A stretch of DNA of 64,000 nucleotides from Zingiber officinale (lineage: Eukaryota; Streptophyta; Magnoliopsida; Zingiberales; Zingiberaceae): NCBI RefSeq assembly GCF_018446385.1, contig NC_056001.1:10968672-11032671 (forward strand), in the 5' to 3' direction. The notes under the pieces are model-generated. The model was not told the origin of the DNA. It did no database searches and saw nothing but the letters and a program-made list of their open reading frames with translations. The translations under genes and the position numbers were made by a program. Every line of letters starts with the position of its first letter. The first letter of the stretch is position 1. Positions 58,162 to 64,000 of the stretch are shown one piece after another.

Positions 58162-60058
58162 TGTCAGGACCGATGATCGCGGCTAGAGAGGGGGGTGTGA
58201 ATAGACGCCCCAAATTCTTCGCTTCTTCCTACGATTAGGGTTAGCGCAGCGGAAATAAAAAGAATAGAAACGAAAAAGGAGAAGCAAACCTCAACACGAA
58301 GATGTAACGAGGTTCGGAGATGATACTCCTACTCCTCGGCGTGTCCGTAAGGTGGACGAGCCCTATCAATCCGTCGGTGGATGAGTCCCCGGAGAACCGG
58401 CTAATAAATACTCCTTGTGGGTGGAGAAACCTCGCCACAATATCTTTGCAACAGCAATAAGGAGTACAACAAAAGAGAAAGCAAACTAGAACAATCGAAA
58501 TGTAAAATGCTTTCCTTGCCTTCTCGTTGTCGACTGGAATCCTGAAGCGACAACTTCTCGGATCCAAGCTCAGCTAGAAAACCAACAGGAAGCTCACGCG
58601 AAGCTTCAAGAACAAGGAGCTCAACAAAGCTCAGGCAGTAGGAACCAGAAGTAGAAGAAGAAGAAGAAGAGCTCCCAACCCTTTTTAACGCGAAGAAGAC
58701 ACAGAAACTAGTCGTTGCTACGCGGTTAGATGTGGACCGATCAGCTTCATCCCGATCGGTTCATATGGGTCCCGACGGACCGATCAGGCCCCGATCGGTC
58801 ATGGTGACCGATCAGGTCCTTCCCCGATCGGTCCCATGACCGATCGTGGCCTTTCTCCTTCCGATCATCTCCTTCGATCGCTTCCGATCGGTCCGCAAAC
58901 CGATCGTGAACTTCACCGTATGCTCGATCGATCACCGATCGGTCTCCATCCGATCGAGATAACACACGAAGCTCATCAGGTCACCGATCGGTCACCGCAC
59001 CGATCCAGATACTCAGTATCACCGATCGATCCATCGATCGATCCAGCTTGGTTTCGCCCAAACCAAGTCCCAAGCCTTCCAAACCAACATCCGATCAACC
59101 TTGACTGTTGGTACATCATGCTTAGCATCCGGTCCACCCTTGACCTGCTAAGACTCCCCACCAAGTGTCCAACAATCCTTTGACCCACTTGGACTTTTCT
59201 CTTCGTGTCAAGCATCCGATCACCCCTTGACCTACTTGACCTTCTCAACACCGATGTCCGATCACCCTTGATCCATCCGGATTTTCCCGGCTTCACTCAC
59301 GGGACTTTCACCTAGCTTCACTCACTAGAGTTTTCACCGGCTTCACTCGATTTTCCAACTGCCCGCTTCACTCACCGGGACTTTCCCACCGCCTCTGGCT
59401 TCACTCACCAGACTTTCCAACCGCCTGCTTCACTCACCAGTCTTGTCCTGGCTTCACTCACTGGACTTTCCACATCCGGTCCAGAGAACGAGCCCCGAGC
59501 CCTCTCTGAGTCCCGAGAACGAGCCACCGAGCCCTCTCCGATTTCCATCCGGCCGAGAACGAGCTCCCGAGCCCTCTCGAACGTCCCGAGAACGAGCTAC
59601 CGAGCCCTCTCCGACTTCCCATGTGCCAGGCTTCCATACTTAGACTTCTCCGTGCCAAGTCTCCATACTTGGACTTTTCCCGTGTCAAGCTCCCTGCTTG
59701 GACTTTTCACCATGCCAAACTCCCTGCTTGGACTTTTCCCATGCCAAGCTCCCTGCTTGGACTTTTCCCGTGCCAAGCTCCCTGCTTGGACTTTTCCGAG
59801 TCAGGTCAACTCACCTCGGGTCAACCAGGTCAACCTTGACCACGGGTTGCACCCACAATCTCCCAAGCTTGTTCTCGTCAAACATCAAAATACAACTCGA
59901 GTCAAGTCAACTCGAGTCTGGTCAACCAGGTCAACCTTGACCTAAGGTTGCACCAACAATCTCCCATCATGTTCTCGTCAAACATCAAAATACAACTCGA
60001 GTCAGGTCAACTCGAGTCTGGTCAACTAGGTCAACCTTGACCTAAGGTTGCACCAACA
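58162..60058 (-). repeat. 3' LTR of element D (long form)
   Basis: TGTCAGG...CCAACA. Holds GACCGATCGGTC-type palindromes (58735-59045), cttcactca hairpins (59284-59465), a roughly 40-base minisatellite (59478-59620), CCAAGC/GCTTGG hairpins (59625-59795) and a 100-base triplication at the purine-tract end (59831-60058). Confidence 0.7.
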
Positions 60059-60566
60059 ATCTCCCCCTTTTTGATGTTTGACAAAACCCATAATCAAACT
60101 CATAATCAAGTTAGGTTAACCCGATAACCTAACTTAGGTTTTCTAATGTTCTTCCCTGAACATTCTCTATTCTCCTCAAACCTACACTCTCCCCCTTTTT
60201 GACACACATCAAAAAGAGTGAATCAAGGTCAAGAGTTTCTTTCTAATGAAAGTCTCATACCTTTCATTGAAACTCTTAATTTCCCCCTTGATACTAAGGT
60301 CAACAATTAACTTAGTGATAATCCCATATCACTCAAGTCTTTAGAGTAAAAACTCCCCCTAAAAGTCAACTCCCCCTAAAGGTCAACTCCCCCTTGACCA
60401 TTGCACCAATAATGTCTTGGAGAGTTTCAACCCTTTAGAAATCCAAGACACCACTTCCATAGCTGCAATTTCAGACAAACAGTCAAAATTCACTGGATCG
60501 GTCCAGTGACCGATCCAGCATCCCCTGGATCGGTCCTAGTGACCGATCCACTCTTTCCTGGACCGA

Positions 60567-61492
60567 TCAGAATCCTCTCTGATCGGTCCACAAGTCTGAT
60601 ATCAGAATTTCTGATTTTCCTCCCGAAATTCCCCCTTGACTTGTGCTCCTCTTCTTTTCCCATTTCTTCAAGTGCGCCAATTTCTTGAGCTCTCCTCTCC
60701 TTGGGCACTTTGTGTGGTAGTGACCCCACTCACCACATGTAAAGCACCTAATGTGCTTCTTCTCCTTCTTCTTCCTACAACTCACATTAGTTTCTAAATT
60801 AACTTTAGTGAGTTTAGGGTTACCTCCTTTACCTTCTTGAGCGAAGGACACCTACTCTTGTAGTGCCCCATCTTACCACACTCAAAGCATTTGATGTGGT
60901 CCTTTTTGCTCTTCTTGGTAGTTGAGGTGGAGGGTTGAGCTTCCAAGATCTCCTCTTCCTTGGATTGGTCTTCTTCCTCTTCATTTGAAGATGTGGATGG
61001 TTCCACTTCTTCCTCCCTTGAAGATGTGGATGATACCTCCTCATCTTCCTTCTCCTCCTCGGATGTTGAGCTCGTGTCAACATTCGATTGGTCCTTCTCT
61101 TCTTGGACCAATGAGTCCTTCTCCTTGGGTTCCTCCTCTTCTTGGATTTGTGTAGGACTCTCATGAAGCGCAATTACCTTTTTCCAAAGGTCACTTGCAT
61201 TCTCGTATTCACCTACATTCAATATCGCATTAGGAGGTAATAAATTAATTAAAATTCTAGTTACCTCCTTGTCCGTCTCCGATTGCTCCCTTTGCTCATC
61301 GGTCCAATATCGACGTCGGAGACGCTTTCCCTTCTTGTCCGTTGGAGCTTCAAACGGTTCGTCCAACACAATCCATTGGTTCCAATCCATTTGGAACCAA
61401 GTCTCCAACCGCTTCCTCCAATACTCGAAATCATCTCGATCGTATGGAGGTGGGATTCGAATATCCCATCCTAGAGGTCCCTCCGACTCCAT
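60567..61492 (-). pseudogene. Gag of element D
   Basis: Related to the gag of C. The N-terminal block PPPYDRDDFEYWRKRLETWFQ, the LINLLPPNAILNVGEYENASDLWKK block, a very acidic Ser/Glu linker and a CCHC knuckle CFECGKMGHYKSRC are present. A second knuckle CFTCGEWGHYHTKC is visible further on. It has at least one interruption. Confidence 0.75.
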
Positions 61493-61557
61493 CTTCTTCC
61501 TCTAGCCGCTCTCTTGGCGATTAGTCCAACAAGAGCTCACCTAGTTCTAATACCACT

Positions 61558-62602
61558 TGTTGGGACCTTGACGTCCGCTAGAGGGGGGGTGAATAGCGTC
61601 TCACCCAAAACTTTACTTCCTATAATGGTAGTGCACAGCGGAATACAAAAGCAAACTAACAAATACGAAAGTTAACCTAAAACAAGAAGGAAGAAGACAA
61701 CAAACCAAACACAAACCCTAACACAAGGCGTGTACGTGGTTCGGAGATAACTTGCTCCTACTCCACGGCGTGTCCGTAAGGTGGACGATCCCTCAATCCA
61801 TCGGTGGATTAGTCCCCGGCAAACTCCGGCTAGCTCAACCTCCTTGTGGGTGGAGAAACCTCACCACAACTCCAACCAAGACCTCTTGGCACACAAAGAT
61901 CTCTTGAGCACTTTGGTGACTACTAATTAGGCTTTAACCAAGTCTAATTTCGTCACCTTGGCCGGCCATCCCAAGCTCCTTCTTATAGAGCTTGGAGCAA
62001 ATCAGAAAGCTGATTTACCCGTTACCAGTCGACTGGTCAATGCACCAGTCGACTGGTCAATGCACCAGTCGACTGGTGCCAATGGCTATCTCAACGGCTC
62101 TCTGCTACAGTGCATCAGTCGACTGCTACAATAGCGCTACAGTACTGCTACAGTAACGCTACAGTAAACCCTAATTTTAGGATTTTACCTCGAGTACATT
62201 CATTCATCACTCGTTCTCTCCCGACCAACCTAGACCTAGCCTTCTAGCCTCCTCCATCAGCCTCGCGTCCCTCGGATGTCTCCCCATCCTTCACGTCTTG
62301 CCTTCTGGAGCTTCCTTCGGCCTTGTCCATATTGTCGGGTCTTCCTTTGCCAAGAGGCTCCTCACCTCCGGGGCTTCATCCATTGCCAAGTCACACTTGG
62401 ACTTACGTTGCCAAGACTACATGCTTGGACTTACACCGCCAAGACTCATTCTTGGACTTTCCTCCTTTGCCAAGATCACACTTGGACTTTTCTTGTTGTA
62501 CTTGTATCCTGCACACTCACAATGCATATCAAATACAACAATAAACCTAACTTAAACCTTTGCCCAAACATCAAAACCTAAGGCACCTAGATTGCTCCAA
62601 CA
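61558..62602 (-). repeat. 5' LTR of element D
   Basis: TGTTGGG...CCAACA. Holds three CCAGTCGACTGG palindromes (62027-62080) and CCAAG...CTTGG hairpins (62383-62490). Confidence 0.75.
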
Positions 62603-64000
62603 GAAAATTCCTAAGGCGCCACCTTTTGCCATGATTAGGTTAACTACCTATTCAAGTAATGTTGGCACACCCTAACTCATCTAGCGTGATGAGATCACGC
62701 TCCTAGGAACCCAATACCTATTGGAGCTCATTGGGTTCACTAAATATTCACTAGGGATGACTTCCCTAGCAACCCTTCTAATGACCCTCCTAGGCTTTGA
62801 AGCCTTGGTCATTTGGGACTCATCAAGATCAACTCTAGGGATGACTCCCCTTGTGACCTTGGTGATGGTCTTCCTAGCCCTAGATTTTGTTCCATAATCG
62901 AATGGAACATTGTGATAAGTGGGCTTGACCATTTGGGACTTAGGTTTGTGACCCAAACCTTTCTTGTCCTTGGACATTGGTTTTTGACCCTTAAACCCTA
63001 GAGATGACTTCTCCAAGTTCTTAAGAGCCTTTTCCAAAGTATCAAGTCTTGACCTCAAGACTTGATTCTCCTTTTCTAATACCTCAAGTTTTAATTTGTC
63101 ATTGTTCCTTGAGGTACTCCTAGGCATATGTTGAGTAGTTTTGGGATTTCTACCTAGGTTTCCCTTAACCTTAGATGAGTTAATCCTAGGGTTGACATTT
63201 CTAGAGTTATCCTTATCTAGGTTAACATGTTTGGCTCCTAAGCATGTGTATCGATTTCTATAATTATCATGCTTATCATTATTGTCAATTGCAATCAAAC
63301 TACTAGCATGCATCTTACTAGTATTGCAATAATGTGCCTTAGAGATTACCTTAGGGTTTGTCTTAGCTCCCCCTATCGATGTGCTCGGTCTCTTGTCCTT
63401 GTGAGATTGCCTCCCCCTCGGACATTGGCTCCGATAGTGTCCCTTTCGCTTGCATTGGAAGCACACCACGTGCTCCTTGCTCTTGCGTATCGGGACTCCG
63501 GCTTCCTTGACCTTTGGCGCCGGTGGAGTCTTTAAATCCTCTTTGGACACTTACTCTTGTAGTGTCCATACTCCCTACACTCAAAGCACATTATGTGTAA
63601 TTTATTTGAAATTGAAATGCTTGAGTTACCTAGGGTTCAGGATGGATGAAGACTTTCTTCTTCATCCCTTCCGGAGGTAGAAGCTTCTTCCTCTTGCTCC
63701 ATTCTTGAAGAAGAACTCTCCTCCTCTTCTTCTTTAGATGTTGAGTGGCCCTCAACTTCTAAATCCATTCCTCCATGAAGTGAACTCCTTGGCTCACTTG
63801 ACTCCTCTTCATGGCTTGAAGTGGAGTTCCCCTCATGGAACTTAGCCAAGTTGTTCCACAACTCCTTGGCATTGTTATATCCACCTATCCTACACAAAAC
63901 ATCATTAGGTAAAGAAAATTCAAAAATTTTCAATACCTCATCGTTGACTAGGGATTGGTGGACTTGTTCCTTGGTCCACTCCTTCTTCTCTAGGGTTTCT
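62603..64000 (-). mobile_element. Gag interior of a second C-type element (E), cut by element D
   Basis: Minus-strand gag pieces (62681-63550 and 63637 to the window edge) match element C: an acidic Ser/Glu linker, the CCHC knuckle CFQCKRKGHYRSQC, a coiled coil LRSRLDTLEKALKNLEK and a tail NRYWVPRSV. Element D begins 80 bases beyond the gag end, so D inserted into E. E continues past the window. It has about one or two interruptions here. Confidence 0.75.

Larger units (their letters stand above)
58162..62602 (-). mobile_element. Gag-only copia-type LTR element D with unlike LTRs
   Basis: Reading right to left: LTR 61558-62602 (1045 bases), a somewhat degenerate tRNA-Met primer site (about 61545-61556), gag (61492-60567), a 0.5 kb tail with GACCGATCGGTC-type palindromes, a purine tract (opposite 60059-60073) and LTR 58162-60058 (1897 bases). 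The two LTRs share their outer part near the C-rich motif (about 85% by eye) but differ in length, palindromes and minisatellites. It is either a hybrid of two subfamilies or two elements joined by recombination. There is no pol. It is broken in gag by at least one interruption. Confidence 0.7.

Noticed and set aside
60829-61173. Arg/Lys-rich minus-strand frame and Ser-rich plus-strand frames
   Set aside because: Alternative frames of the acidic low-complexity linker in the gag of element D.

Overview
This window looks like nuclear DNA of a flowering plant, most likely a commelinid monocot. The reasons are spliced plant genes with GT-AG introns, GC-rich exons in some genes set in AT-rich flanks, an FZP/PUCHI-type ERF gene, and dense LTR-retrotransposon debris primed by the plant initiator-Met tRNA. 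The ginger order (Zingiberales) is a guess from the general look of the repeats and is not proven.

Layout. 1-9.6 kb is fossil: a Ty3/gypsy-associated fragment, a CACTA (Transposase_24) DNA-transposon fragment, a gag-only copia-type element, and copia scraps. 9.6-12.1 kb is AT-rich with one MITE-like repeat. 12.1-30.3 kb is the gene island: a five-exon GH28 polygalacturonase (+), an eight-exon sialidase/BNR-repeat gene (+), a SANT/Myb-like nuclear protein (-, with a 4.9 kb intron and a likely leader intron) lying tail-to-tail with the sialidase gene, and a one-exon group VIIIb ERF gene (-). 30.3-34 kb is non-coding, with one promoter-like GC-rich patch. 34.1-44.4 kb is a four-level nest: a young, whole gag-only element sits in a solo LTR, which sits in another solo LTR, which sits in a short tandem repeat. 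All three insertions have recognisable target-site duplications. 46.7-56.3 kb is a dead gene of the EBS/SHL (BAH-PHD chromatin reader) family, its introns filled by a tandem repeat, a gag-only element and gypsy-like LTR pieces. 56.4-64 kb is again nested LTR material, with two more gag-only elements.

How it works together. The host genes look unrelated to one another: cell-wall pectin turnover, a predicted glycosidase-like protein, a chromatin or transcription factor, and a meristem-type ERF. Nothing suggests a cluster. The coherent story is in the repeats. Several related gag-only copia-type families share a primer site, a purine tract and a conserved C-rich motif near the LTR end. Their LTRs also carry arrays of short hairpins. 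Arms change together in neighbouring units (CCAAGTG/CACTTGG, CCAAGTA/TACTTGG, CCAGATG/CATCTGG; inner GGTCA/TGACC and GATCA/TGATC). Nearby are arrays of perfect palindromes whose sequence differs from family to family. This structured-LTR architecture is the best candidate here for something undescribed.
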